Assembly (NCBI GenBank): GCA_028599035.1
Contig: JAQRMT010000004.1
Location: forward strand, 1-34,761
Source: Gammaproteobacteria bacterium
Lineage (GTDB): Bacteria; Pseudomonadota; Gammaproteobacteria; PS1; Pseudothioglobaceae
DNA length: 34,761 bases
Direction of reading: 5' to 3'
In this document: positions 1 to 7,218 of the stretch, in pieces
Numbering within the stretch: position 1 is the first letter of the stretch
How the letters are laid out: every line of letters begins with the position of its first letter
Notes under the pieces: generated by a model
Databases searched by the model: none
The model's input: only the letters and a program-made list of their open reading frames with translations
Told to the model about the DNA's origin: nothing
Translations under genes and position numbers: made by a program

Positions 1-71
1 TAATTGGCACAGCGTTATTTTTATATGTTTTATTGGATAAAAAACATCTTAAGCCAAAACAACACACATAA
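1..71 (+). CDS. C-terminal end of a small membrane protein (cut by window edge)
   Basis: One frame (codons starting at position 3) stays open from the left edge to TAA at 69-71. It encodes about 22 residues: a short hydrophobic stretch (IGTALFLYVLLD) followed by a basic tail (KKHLKPKQHT). This looks like the last transmembrane segment of a membrane protein. The stop codon lies inside the left core of the attC-like site at 66-125, the usual arrangement of an integron gene cassette, and that is the main reason to believe the frame is real. The function cannot be told from so short a piece. Confidence 0.45.
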   Translation, partial: IGTALFLYVLLDKKHLKPKQHT

Positions 72-125
72 CAAATCATTCCAGCGGACTGGCTACCGCC
101 CGCTCGCTGAATTCAAGCGTTAGTG
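66..125 (+). other. attC-like integron recombination site
   Basis: The 60-bp stretch is bounded by core-like heptamers, ACATAAC on the left (66-72) and GTTAGTG on the right (119-125). Between them are two imperfectly complementary arms. The left arm TAAC-n5-ATTCCAGCG (69-86) matches the reverse complement of the right arm, TAAC-n6-ATTCAGCG, except for one extra C and small spacer differences. Unpaired extra bases of this kind are a hallmark of attC sites folded for IntI integrases. The upstream reading frame stops within the left core, and AAGGA plus an ATG (143) follow closely on the right, as between cassettes. The right core's last bases would belong to the next cassette, so its mismatch with the left core is expected. 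No integrase gene is in the window. The core heptamers do not fit RYYYAAC/GTTRRRY perfectly, so this is a structural call. Confidence 0.55.
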
Positions 126-142
126 CCACAAAGGAATAAACA

Positions 143-477
143 ATGGTCTATATGGCTGCTATTATTGATTGACATTCTAAAGCAGTGTTGTCATACAGAA
201 TACCCAACGCTTGAAGAAACTGGGTATCACAATATCTATGGATGGCAAGGACAGGGCTACAGATAATATCTGTATTGAACGCTTCTGGCGAAGCGCAAAA
301 TGCGAAAGAATTTATCTGAATGAATATCAATCCATTGGTGAGCTAGTCACTGATGTAGACGATTATATTGAATTTTATAATGACAGGAGATTCCATGAAA
401 TATTGAAATATAAAAAACCAATGGATGTGTGCCAAGAAAGTATAAAATTAAACCAGAAAAAGAAGAGGGCTTCTTGA
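143..477 (+). pseudogene. IS3-family transposase (OrfB) remnant
   Basis: This is a decayed IS3-type DDE transposase. From ATG 143 the frame reads MVYMAAIID, then TGA at 170-172 where the family has Trp, then HSKAVLSYRIPNA, matching the start of the integrase core. At about 211 the reading frame shifts to a second segment of about 88 codons, from LKKLGITISMDGK to the stop at 475-477. This carries the C-terminal core with the DDE glutamate in NICIERFWRSAK and the usual FYNDRRFHE and YKKPMDV motifs. About 35-40 residues around the second catalytic Asp (normally before the Q-x-L-K-K-L-G-I region) are missing. It therefore has a nonsense mutation, an out-of-frame internal deletion and no N-terminal half, and cannot be active. 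No terminal inverted repeats were recognised. Confidence 0.85.
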
Positions 478-525
478 GGTTTGCTATATAAGAAAATTTA
501 AAAAGTTGTTAAAGGTTTTGGGGTG

Positions 526-951
526 ATGTTAAAAATGTTTATGATTGAGTACAAAGATATTGGATGGTGGTATTGGCTAGTAACGGCGATACTGCTTACT
601 GCTGGGGTGTTAGGAAATGAGCTGGGCTTTATTTCGGCTATTGGGCTGACATCCTTTCAACTAATTCACTATATTATCAGAGAGAAAGGTGTTAAGGCTT
701 TTCCTGTTCAGGTGCGTTTTTGGTATCTAACACTTCTTATTGTGTCCTTGCCAGAGCCAATGCAGTGGCTATACTGGGTGCCTTGTGTTGGAACTTGGGC
801 GCAAATAATTTTTGGCTATTGTGCAATGGCTCGTTTGGTCTCTCTATGGCCTTGGAATAGAAAAGAAAAACTATCACTAAAGCACCTGATAAAAACATTT
901 CTATCTCGTCCTGTCAGAGGAAATATTCAACAAGGTTTCTCAAGAAAATAA
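526..951 (+). CDS. Small multi-pass membrane protein, unknown function
   Basis: A protein of about 141 residues that I do not recognise. Three to four hydrophobic stretches are visible: WYWLVTAILLTAGVLG, the segment around GFISAIGLTSFQLIHYI, FWYLTLLIVSLPEP-MQWLYWVP, and the stretch around WAQIIFGYCAMARLVSL. A basic cytoplasmic-looking tail (KHLIKTFLSRPVRGN) follows. It is rich in Trp and Tyr. ATG 526 sits 10 nt after AAGG (512-515); a GTG at 523 or ATGs at 535 and 541 are alternative starts. The gene follows the transposase wreck and ends 6 bp from the convergent M61 peptidase gene, so it may be accessory DNA brought in with the cassette or IS material. Its intact frame and consistent membrane topology argue that it is real. 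Confidence 0.7.
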   Translation: MLKMFMIEYKDIGWWYWLVTAILLTAGVLGNELGFISAIGLTSFQLIHYIIREKGVKAFPVQVRFWYLTLLIVSLPEPMQWLYWVPCVGTWAQIIFGYCAMARLVSLWPWNRKEKLSLKHLIKTFLSRPVRGNIQQGFSRK

Positions 952-957
952 ATTAAC

Positions 958-2712
958 TTAACTCGTTGAATTTATCCATTGTTTTTGTTGTTTTAAAGTG
1001 GCCTTATTTGCTTTATTATCAACTGTTAAAGTGCAATGTGTTTTTTCACTATGGGCGATAATAAGTGGTATTTCACTGGGTAATTCGTCTCTTAAAATAC
1101 CAATCTTAATACATTCGCCCTCAGTGTAGCCGTCCATCGCTTTGCTCAAATCTTTGGCGGACAGTTTATCGTTATTAATGCTGGTAATTTTATCCCCCAC
1201 ATACAAGCCTGAGGTTTGTGCGCAGGTGTTGTCGAAAATATGCGTAATAACGGCATGTTCCTGTGTTTTATTGATGGCAAATCCATAGATCGATAAATCG
1301 TTTTTCTTGTGGATAAATTCACAGTTAATACCGATATATTCAAATGCTTCTTTAAGTGGCAAATCATCCACGCCATATAGATATTGTGCAAAGAAAGGAG
1401 TGAAATCACTTTGCGTAAGGTGCTCAATTACTTGTTGTGCGGTATTGTCTTCTAATCCACTTGCTTGATAATTACCCCAAATCAGGCGTAAAACATCGTC
1501 TAACGAGTGTTGGTCATTAGTGCGTTTGCGTATCTCAATATCCAGCACAAACGCTAATAATGCGCCTTTGGTGTAATAACTTACAATTGCATTTGGGGCA
1601 TTCTCATCTTGTTGATAAAACTTTGTCCATGCGTCAAAACTGGACTCTGCCAGTGATTGTTTGTAACGACCTCTGCCTTGTTGCACTTTGGTTACAGTTT
1701 GTGCAAATAGACTTAAATATTGCTCGATAGAAAGTAGCTCAGTGCGTAATAATGAAAGCTCGTCATAGTAGGAAGTCCAGCCTTCAAATATCCACAGTTG
1801 CTCGGTGTAATTTTCACGACTCATATTCAGCTCGTGAAAACTGGCAGGTTTAATGGTTTTTATCCACCAAGCGTGGAAATATTCGTGCGAGCAAAGTGCC
1901 AAAAAGCGGGTGTATTCGGGCGTAATGTCTTGTTGCTCTTGGGTGGGTAATTCTTTTCTAGCGCAAATTAAACTGCTGGATTTTTTGTGCTCTAACCCTC
2001 CATAATCCTTACTGGTTGCCAAGGTTAAAAATAAATAATCATCAAAAGGAATATTGCCACCGAAAAAATCAATATGATGCTGGCAAATACACATTAAATC
2101 TTTTCTTAATCTGGCAATATCAGTTGAATGTTCGCCAGTAATGGTCATGGCGTGTGGTGTGCCTGCTACGCTAAATTCAAAACGGGTAAAGTCTGCCATC
2201 TCCACAGGGTGGTCAATCAAATCTTGGTAATTATCAGCTGTGTAAAACTCCGCACTTTGTTGCTTGTCTTTTAGCGTTAAACTGGTCGCACAACTCCACT
2301 GCCCTATTACATTATCTGATGGGTAGTTAATTAACACTTCGCATGGATTGTCCTCAAAACCCAGTGGCTGTAAAAACACGCTACTGCCATTAAAAAACGC
2401 ACGCTGGCTGGTTAAATAAGCACAGCGCACTGACAAATCAAAGGCATAAATTTCATATTCCAAAGTAATACTGTTAGTGCATGGGTAGGTGATCCAGTGG
2501 TTTTTATCAAGTTTCTTCATCTTCACTGCTTGATTGCAACTGTGCGCCTTAATGCTGACAATATGCTTGGCAAAATCACGAATTAAATAACTGCCTGAAA
2601 TCCAGTTTGGCAATGAAAATACTTGCCCCAGTGGATTAGGATTATCAAGCGTTAAACGCACTTGAAAAACATGTGCATGCGTATCTTTGGGTGTTATTTG
2701 ATACTTAATCAC
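958..2712 (-). CDS. M61 (glycyl aminopeptidase-type) metallopeptidase with PDZ domain
   Basis: A 584-residue zinc peptidase of family M61. The N-terminal half is the beta-rich M61 region. GGLEH (238-242) is the family's substrate-binding GxEH-type motif, HEYFH (276-280) is the HExxH zinc site, and Glu310 in WIFEGWTSYY is the expected third ligand. A C-terminal PDZ-like domain (about 470-550) contains SGLYVGDKITSIN. No signal peptide is visible, so it should be cytoplasmic unless exported some other way. The start is GTG at 2712, overlapping the tolC-like stop by 4 nt (GTGA), so translation is probably coupled. It is the last gene of the lysC-to-M61 run. The natural substrate of bacterial M61 enzymes is mostly unknown; they cleave N-terminal Gly or Ala in vitro. 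Confidence 0.9.
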   Translation of the reverse strand: MIKYQITPKDTHAHVFQVRLTLDNPNPLGQVFSLPNWISGSYLIRDFAKHIVSIKAHSCNQAVKMKKLDKNHWITYPCTNSITLEYEIYAFDLSVRCAYLTSQRAFFNGSSVFLQPLGFEDNPCEVLINYPSDNVIGQWSCATSLTLKDKQQSAEFYTADNYQDLIDHPVEMADFTRFEFSVAGTPHAMTITGEHSTDIARLRKDLMCICQHHIDFFGGNIPFDDYLFLTLATSKDYGGLEHKKSSSLICARKELPTQEQQDITPEYTRFLALCSHEYFHAWWIKTIKPASFHELNMSRENYTEQLWIFEGWTSYYDELSLLRTELLSIEQYLSLFAQTVTKVQQGRGRYKQSLAESSFDAWTKFYQQDENAPNAIVSYYTKGALLAFVLDIEIRKRTNDQHSLDDVLRLIWGNYQASGLEDNTAQQVIEHLTQSDFTPFFAQYLYGVDDLPLKEAFEYIGINCEFIHKKNDLSIYGFAINKTQEHAVITHIFDNTCAQTSGLYVGDKITSINNDKLSAKDLSKAMDGYTEGECIKIGILRDELPSEIPLIIAHSEKTHCTLTVDNKANKATLKQQKQWINSTS

Positions 2713-4085
2713 TGGATGAGTTGGTCAATCGCTGCCTTAAATTCAAATACAGCTTGTTGATAATTTTTAGCAACTTGTGCATAGTTAAGTTTAATAACTT
2801 GCTCATTGTTTTGTGCATTAATGACAAAGCTTGCCTGCCCATTACCGTTGCCATAACGCTGTTTTTCCTCAACAGTGCGTGCTTTGGCAATCGTTTGTTG
2901 TTTTAAGTTAAGTTGCAACATTTGTTCAAGTAAGGTGATTTTTTTTCTGAGTGTTTTTGCTTGTGTGTAAATATTGAGCAATTGTTCACGCTTGTTTTGC
3001 ACCAAACTTGCTAACTGAGCGCTTGCCTTGGCAATGTTGCTACTACTTTCAATACCGCCCAGCGGATAAGATAAGCCCAGCCCTATTTTCCACGAAGTGC
3101 TTTGATTTTCGAGTGATTGCGAATAATTGGTATTCTCACCTGCACTGCTAACACCTAGGTTTAAATCCAGTTTTGCTTTAGATTGATTTTTAAAACTACG
3201 CAACTGGCGTTTGAGTGTTTGTTGTGCCAAATCGCTGATTTTTAGCGTTCTAGCATTGTTTGATAAATATGTTTTTAAGGCGATTTCTTGTGGGTGATAA
3301 GTTTTATATAAATCAGTCTCAGCCACCACTTGTTCAAAGGCTAAATCCAACATAACAGCGATTTCATAACGCAACAATATTAAGTCTTGTTGTGCTTGTA
3401 ATAATTGCTGTTGCGCTTTTTGATAAGCATCTTGTTGTAGTAAAACATCAACTTTCTCAACCACCGAAGCGGCGTATTTTCGCTTAACCAATGTCAATTC
3501 TTCTTTTGACAATGCTAATCGATGTTCGTTAATCAACTGTTGTTCTTGTGCATACGCCAGTTCAACAAAACGCCCTAATTTTTTTAAAACAAAGTCCTCT
3601 TCCGCCTCTAAGCGTTCTAATCTATTTTGCGTAATGGCAATCTGTGCCACATCGCCGCTTAAACGCTCATTAATGCCGTCCTTATTACGCAGTAGTGGAT
3701 AACGATAATCAATTGAAAATTGATTATCAGTGGTATCAATGCCTTTGCTTTTGTCTTTCCAAGTATGTGTAAAAGTAATATCACTGCCTGTGTCGATATG
3801 CTTTTTACTCGCAGAAAGTCCAATAGAGGTAGTATTTAGGCGATCATAGGCAATACTGGACGATGTATTGGCGGCATTATTTTGATTTTGATACAGACTC
3901 TCAAGTGCAATCGTCCAATCTTCATTCGCCTTTGTGGCTTGCTTCTCAATGCGTTTAATCTCGCCAGACAGCGCCTGTTGCTCGAAAAAAGGATGGGTTG
4001 CTCTCAGATGCTCAACAAAGCCTTGCTCGGTCAATGCTTGTGCATTAATAGCGCTCAATAATGTGATAATAAAAATACGCTTCAT
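2709..4085 (-). CDS. TolC-family outer-membrane efflux protein
   Basis: A 458-residue protein with a short signal peptide (MKRIFIITLLSAINAQA) and the long alpha-helical, Gln/Ala-rich hairpins typical of the outer membrane efflux protein family. Two repeats can be seen: residues about 130-250 (AQIAITQNRLERLEAEEDF onward) and the C-terminal half ending in the AVFEFKAAIDQLI helix. A beta-barrel-like stretch with alternating residues lies around 60-130. It would form the trimeric channel of a tripartite exporter or type I secretion system. No membrane-fusion protein or inner-membrane pump is adjacent; instead the gene is embedded between aroK (4-nt overlap at its start) and the M61 peptidase (4-nt overlap at its end). 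Its partner must therefore lie elsewhere. Confidence 0.85.
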   Translation of the reverse strand: MKRIFIITLLSAINAQALTEQGFVEHLRATHPFFEQQALSGEIKRIEKQATKANEDWTIALESLYQNQNNAANTSSSIAYDRLNTTSIGLSASKKHIDTGSDITFTHTWKDKSKGIDTTDNQFSIDYRYPLLRNKDGINERLSGDVAQIAITQNRLERLEAEEDFVLKKLGRFVELAYAQEQQLINEHRLALSKEELTLVKRKYAASVVEKVDVLLQQDAYQKAQQQLLQAQQDLILLRYEIAVMLDLAFEQVVAETDLYKTYHPQEIALKTYLSNNARTLKISDLAQQTLKRQLRSFKNQSKAKLDLNLGVSSAGENTNYSQSLENQSTSWKIGLGLSYPLGGIESSSNIAKASAQLASLVQNKREQLLNIYTQAKTLRKKITLLEQMLQLNLKQQTIAKARTVEEKQRYGNGNGQASFVINAQNNEQVIKLNYAQVAKNYQQAVFEFKAAIDQLIQ

Positions 4086-4597
4086 CTTAATGCCGCCTTT
4101 TTAATTTCATTGATAATGGCATAGAGTTTTTTGCCCGTGGTGTTAATTACCACATTGGCAACGGCTTGATAAAAATCCTCTCTGGCACTCAGCAAATCAC
4201 GAATGGTTTGCTCTCGATTGCTCGATTGTTCTAACAAGGGGCGTGATTTAGATCTGGCAGTGCGTTTAACCAATTGTTCAACGCTAGAAGATAAATATAC
4301 CACAAAGTGATTTTTTAGCAGTTCACGGTTTTCTGTCTTAATCACGATACCACCACCTGTGGCAATTACAATATTGGGAATGTCGCACAAATCTTTAAGC
4401 ATTTGCGCCTCACGCTGACGAAAGCCTTCTTCGCCCTCTACATCAAAAATATGATCAATTGCCACACCCGTGCGTGCCACAATCTCAAAATCAGTGTCGA
4501 AAAAATCTCGCTTCAACACACACGCAAGACGACGACCAACCGATGTCTTGCCAACGCCCATTGGGCCAACTAAAACAACATTAACAAGTTTGTCCAT
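4082..4597 (-). CDS. aroK: Shikimate kinase
   Basis: A 171-residue shikimate kinase, which phosphorylates shikimate to shikimate 3-phosphate in the chorismate pathway (cytoplasm). Visible motifs are the P-loop GPMGVGKTS (11-19), the shikimate-binding DTD (34-36), the FR of EEGFRQRE (59-60) and GGGIV (81-85). The lid arginine region is KSRPLL. The length is normal. The gene usually precedes aroB in gammaproteobacteria; here it is followed by a tolC-like gene with a 4-nt overlap and preceded, 8 nt away, by the small zinc-finger gene, so aroB has been separated. Confidence 0.95.
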   Translation of the reverse strand: MDKLVNVVLVGPMGVGKTSVGRRLACVLKRDFFDTDFEIVARTGVAIDHIFDVEGEEGFRQREAQMLKDLCDIPNIVIATGGGIVIKTENRELLKNHFVVYLSSSVEQLVKRTARSKSRPLLEQSSNREQTIRDLLSAREDFYQAVANVVINTTGKKLYAIINEIKKAALR

Positions 4598-4605
4598 GAT
4601 AGCGA

Positions 4606-4797
4606 TTATGCCAATTCATATTTTGCACCGCAATACGGACAAGATGCATGGCCTTTGTCATCAAATTGCAAAAACACTTTGGGGTGCATATTCCATTTTT
4701 GCGCCTCTTTAGGTGGGCAATGTGCGGGAAAATCGTCCATCTCTACCAGATTAAAACTAACATTCTTTTGGTGAAAATCATCTATATCTGTAGCCAT
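4606..4797 (-). CDS. Small zf-CHCC (NDUFS6-like) zinc-finger protein
   Basis: A 63-residue protein matching the zf-CHCC domain related to the mitochondrial complex I subunit NDUFS6. The C-terminal half holds the motif: His-Cys in FPAHCPP, His in NMHPKVFLQF, and CPYCGAKYEL at the end, which together form a plausible CHCC zinc site. The start ATG (4797-4795) abuts the ilvE stop with no gap, and aroK follows 8 nt later. In proteobacteria this tiny protein often sits next to ilvE, so the association is familiar although its role is not established. Confidence 0.85.
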   Translation of the reverse strand: MATDIDDFHQKNVSFNLVEMDDFPAHCPPKEAQKWNMHPKVFLQFDDKGHASCPYCGAKYELA

Positions 4798-5727
4798 TTA
4801 ACAGCCTCCTTTGCTAATCCATCGCTTATATTGGTCATTACGACCGTATACGCAATCAAAATACAAACTTTGTAATTGCTCAGTGATAACCCCACGCGTG
4901 CCTGTGCCGATTGTGCGATTATCTAACTCACGAATTGGGGTAACTTCTGCCGCTGTGCCGGTAAAGAAGGCCTCATCAGCACAATACACCTCATCACGGG
5001 TGATGCGTTTTTCAACCACTTTATAGCCTAAATCACTCGCCAATGTAAAAATCGTATCACGGGTAATACCTGCTAATGCTGAGGTTAAATCAGGGGTATA
5101 AACCACCCCATCACGCACGATAAAAATATTCTCACCACTACCTTCTGCGACAAAGCCATCCACATCTAACAACAACGCCTCGTCGTAACCATCTGTCATT
5201 GCCTCTTGCAGTGCCAACATTGAATTAATGTAATTACCGTTCGCTTTAGCCTTGGTCATGGCGATGTTAACATGATGACGCGCATAACTCGAAGTGCGAA
5301 TACGCAAGCCATTTTTCATATTATCTTCACCCAAATACGAGCCCCATTCCCACGCTGCAATAATGGTATGCACTTTTAAGCCATCAGCACGCAAGCCCAT
5401 GCCCTCCGAGCCATAGAAGCACATAGGACGAATATAGGCGCTGTCTAAATTATTCTTACGCACAGCATCCCTTTGAGCCTGATTAATTTCAGCCTTAGAA
5501 AAACCAATATCCATGTTCATAATTTTGGCAGAATTAAACAATCTGTCCGTATGCTCTTCTAAGCGAAATATTGCCGCACCTTTGTCGGTCTGATATGCGC
5601 GAACACCTTCGAACACACCCATGCCATAATGCAATGTGTGTGTCAATACATGGACTTTGGCATCACGCCACTCAACCCACTCGCCATCAAACCAAATTAA
5701 ACCATCTCTATCATCAAATCCTGCCAT
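4798..5727 (-). CDS. ilvE: Branched-chain amino acid aminotransferase
   Basis: A 309-residue class IV (fold type IV) PLP aminotransferase. It makes Leu, Ile and Val from their 2-oxo acids with glutamate as amino donor. The N-terminus LIWFDGEWVEWRDAKVHVL and the TLHYGMGVFEGVRAY motif are typical of IlvE. The PLP lysine is expected at Lys161 in KAKANGNYINS, by alignment with the E. coli K-AGGNY segment. ALLLDVDGFVAEGSGENIF and GITRDT are the phosphate and cofactor loops. It lies 3 nt after the lysC stop and abuts the zinc-finger gene. Placement beside aspartate kinase groups two steps of the aspartate and branched-chain pathways in one transcript. Confidence 0.95.
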   Translation of the reverse strand: MAGFDDRDGLIWFDGEWVEWRDAKVHVLTHTLHYGMGVFEGVRAYQTDKGAAIFRLEEHTDRLFNSAKIMNMDIGFSKAEINQAQRDAVRKNNLDSAYIRPMCFYGSEGMGLRADGLKVHTIIAAWEWGSYLGEDNMKNGLRIRTSSYARHHVNIAMTKAKANGNYINSMLALQEAMTDGYDEALLLDVDGFVAEGSGENIFIVRDGVVYTPDLTSALAGITRDTIFTLASDLGYKVVEKRITRDEVYCADEAFFTGTAAEVTPIRELDNRTIGTGTRGVITEQLQSLYFDCVYGRNDQYKRWISKGGC

Positions 5728-5730
5728 TTT

Positions 5731-6954
5731 CTATTCCTTATCTAACTCAAAAGCGCTATGCAATGAACGCACTGCTAATTCTAAATATTTCTCATTAATT
5801 ACCACTGATATTTTAATTTCAGAAGTAGAAATCATTTGAATATTCACATTTTCCTGATGCAATACCTCAAACATTTGCGCTGCAATCCCTGCGTGAGAAC
5901 GCATACCAATACCCACCAACGACACTTTAACCACTGTGTCATCACTCTGCACCATCCTCGCATTCAAATCTTTGCAAATACCTTGCAAGATCGTTTGCGC
6001 CTTATCAAAATCATTGCGATGCACAGTAAAGGCAAAATTCGTTAAACCCTCTCGTGCTGACACGCTCTGCACAATCATATCCACTTCAATATTCGCCTCA
6101 CTAATCGGCTTGAGAATTTTATAAGCGACACCCGGCTCGTCAGGCACGCCAATTAAACTGAGTTTCGCCTCGTCTTTGTTGTGGGCAATGCCCGAGATAA
6201 CTGCTTGTTCCATAATATTTTCCTCGCTGGTAATTAAGGTGCCTATCGGATTGTCAATCATAGAGGACAACACCCTCAAAGGCACTTTGTATTTTGATGC
6301 AAATTCGACCGAACGAATTTGTAACACCTTAGCGCCAAGTGATGCCATTTCCAACATCTCCTCGTAACTCACTGTGTTCATTTTCCTAGCATTCGGCTCA
6401 ATGCGTGGGTCAGTGGTATACACGCCATCCACATCCGTATAAATCTGACATTCATCGGCCTTCAATGCCGCCGCCAAAGCAACCGCTGTGGTGTCTGAGC
6501 CACCCCGCCCTAGCGTGGTAATATTGCCCTGCTCATCCACCCCTTGGAATCCAGCAACCACCACGACCTTACCCTCATTCAGACTGCCATGAATGCGACG
6601 GTCGTCAATTGATTTAATGCGTGCCTTGCCGTGCTCACTGTCGGTAACAATCTTCACTTGAGAGCCAGTATAAGAAATCGCATCACAACCCAACTGTTGC
6701 AACGCCATACACAGTAACGAAATCGTTACTTGCTCGCCCGTCGTCAACAAAACATCCATCTCTCTTAAAGAAGGTGTGTCCTGAATGCCCTGTGCAAGTA
6801 TTGTCATGCGATTGGTCTCGCCACTCATCGCCGATACACTGACAACCAGCTTATCGCCAGTAGCAGAAAAGGCTTTGATTTTTTCAGCAACCACTTGAAT
6901 TCGTTCCACTGAACCAACCGAAGTGCCACCATATTTTTGAACAATTAACGCCAT
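5731..6954 (-). CDS. lysC: Aspartate kinase (monofunctional, ACT-regulated)
   Basis: A 407-residue aspartokinase that forms 4-phosphoaspartate, the entry to Lys, Thr, Met and diaminopimelate synthesis. The kinase domain starts with VQKYGGTSVGS (residues about 5-15) and includes GRGGSDTTAVALA and YTDVDGVYTTDPR. Two ACT domains follow from about residue 260: SLIGVPDEPGVAYKI and the second around VSLVGIGMRSHAGIAAQMF. These suggest feedback control by lysine and/or threonine. There is no fused homoserine dehydrogenase. It is the first gene of the six-gene minus-strand run, with a -10-like TATAAT upstream at 6985-6990. Confidence 0.95.
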   Translation of the reverse strand: MALIVQKYGGTSVGSVERIQVVAEKIKAFSATGDKLVVSVSAMSGETNRMTILAQGIQDTPSLREMDVLLTTGEQVTISLLCMALQQLGCDAISYTGSQVKIVTDSEHGKARIKSIDDRRIHGSLNEGKVVVVAGFQGVDEQGNITTLGRGGSDTTAVALAAALKADECQIYTDVDGVYTTDPRIEPNARKMNTVSYEEMLEMASLGAKVLQIRSVEFASKYKVPLRVLSSMIDNPIGTLITSEENIMEQAVISGIAHNKDEAKLSLIGVPDEPGVAYKILKPISEANIEVDMIVQSVSAREGLTNFAFTVHRNDFDKAQTILQGICKDLNARMVQSDDTVVKVSLVGIGMRSHAGIAAQMFEVLHQENVNIQMISTSEIKISVVINEKYLELAVRSLHSAFELDKE

Positions 6955-6984
6955 TAAACTATCTATAAAAGAACTTTCCTCAGA

Positions 6985-6990
6985 ATTATA
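6985..6990 (-). promoter_or_regulatory. Putative -10 box for the lysC operon
   Basis: On the minus strand TATAAT is found about 31 nt before the lysC ATG. No convincing -35 hexamer lies 16-18 nt upstream; the region is purine-rich (AAAAGG, GGGGATAAAGG). GAGGAAAG lies between the box and the gene, rather far from the ATG to act as its ribosome-binding site. It is the only good promoter candidate ahead of the six-gene run. Confidence 0.35.
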
Positions 6991-7023
6991 CCTTTATCCC
7001 CTTTTTCTTACCTTTTATTTTTA

Positions 7024-7149
7024 GAGACCTTTGCATAAATAGGAGTAATTATGTTTGCTGACGGCTTAGGTGCGTTGTGCTTTTTATTTAAGAAGGCGGT
7101 TTGTAGAGATGCATTCCCAAGCTGGAGCTTGGGAATGCATAAAGGTCTC
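7024..7149. mobile_element. MITE-like element, copy 1 (126 bp)
   Basis: The stretch begins GAGACCTTTGCATAAATA and ends with AAAGGTCTC, so its tips are inverted repeats. It has no coding capacity. Its left 18 bp are identical to both ends of the element at 17514-17706, which shows a shared mobile family. TTA flanks it on each side and may be a 3-bp target duplication. The right half contains a 32-bp palindrome (7109-7140) that replaces part of the inverted-repeat end, so the element looks composite. It sits between the divergent lysC and M48 peptidase genes. The parent IS is not in the window; the GAGACC tips are compatible with an IS4/IS5-type element, which is a guess. Confidence 0.7.
7109..7140. 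repeat. Perfect 15-bp palindrome with GG centre
   Basis: Two perfectly complementary 15-nt arms (ATGCATTCCCAAGCT and its reverse complement) are separated by GG. The core TTCCCAAGCT-GG-AGCTTGGGAA resembles small REP-like palindromes scattered through many proteobacterial genomes. It is nested in the MITE-like element just before the M48 peptidase promoter. It lacks a following T-run, so it is not a standard intrinsic terminator, though it would form a strong hairpin in RNA. Confidence 0.8.
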
Positions 7150-7156
7150 TTATAAT
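7129..7156 (+). promoter_or_regulatory. Putative promoter of M48-cytochrome-rsgA run
   Basis: TATAAT (7151-7156) follows directly after the right tip of the MITE-like element. TTGGGA (7129-7134), inside the palindrome of that element, lies 16 bp upstream and matches four of six -35 positions. The M48 start codon is 62 nt downstream. If this is right, the mobile element supplies the -35 box. Confidence 0.4.
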
Positions 7157-7218
7157 CAGTATTAAAACAATGCGGCACTTATCAAGTAAAATATTAATTT
7201 TTCTTTTTTAAAAAATAT

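Noticed and set aside
148-330. Minus-strand 60-codon frame across the transposase remnant
   Set aside because: Opposite-strand shadow of recognisable IS3 coding sequence; no independent support.
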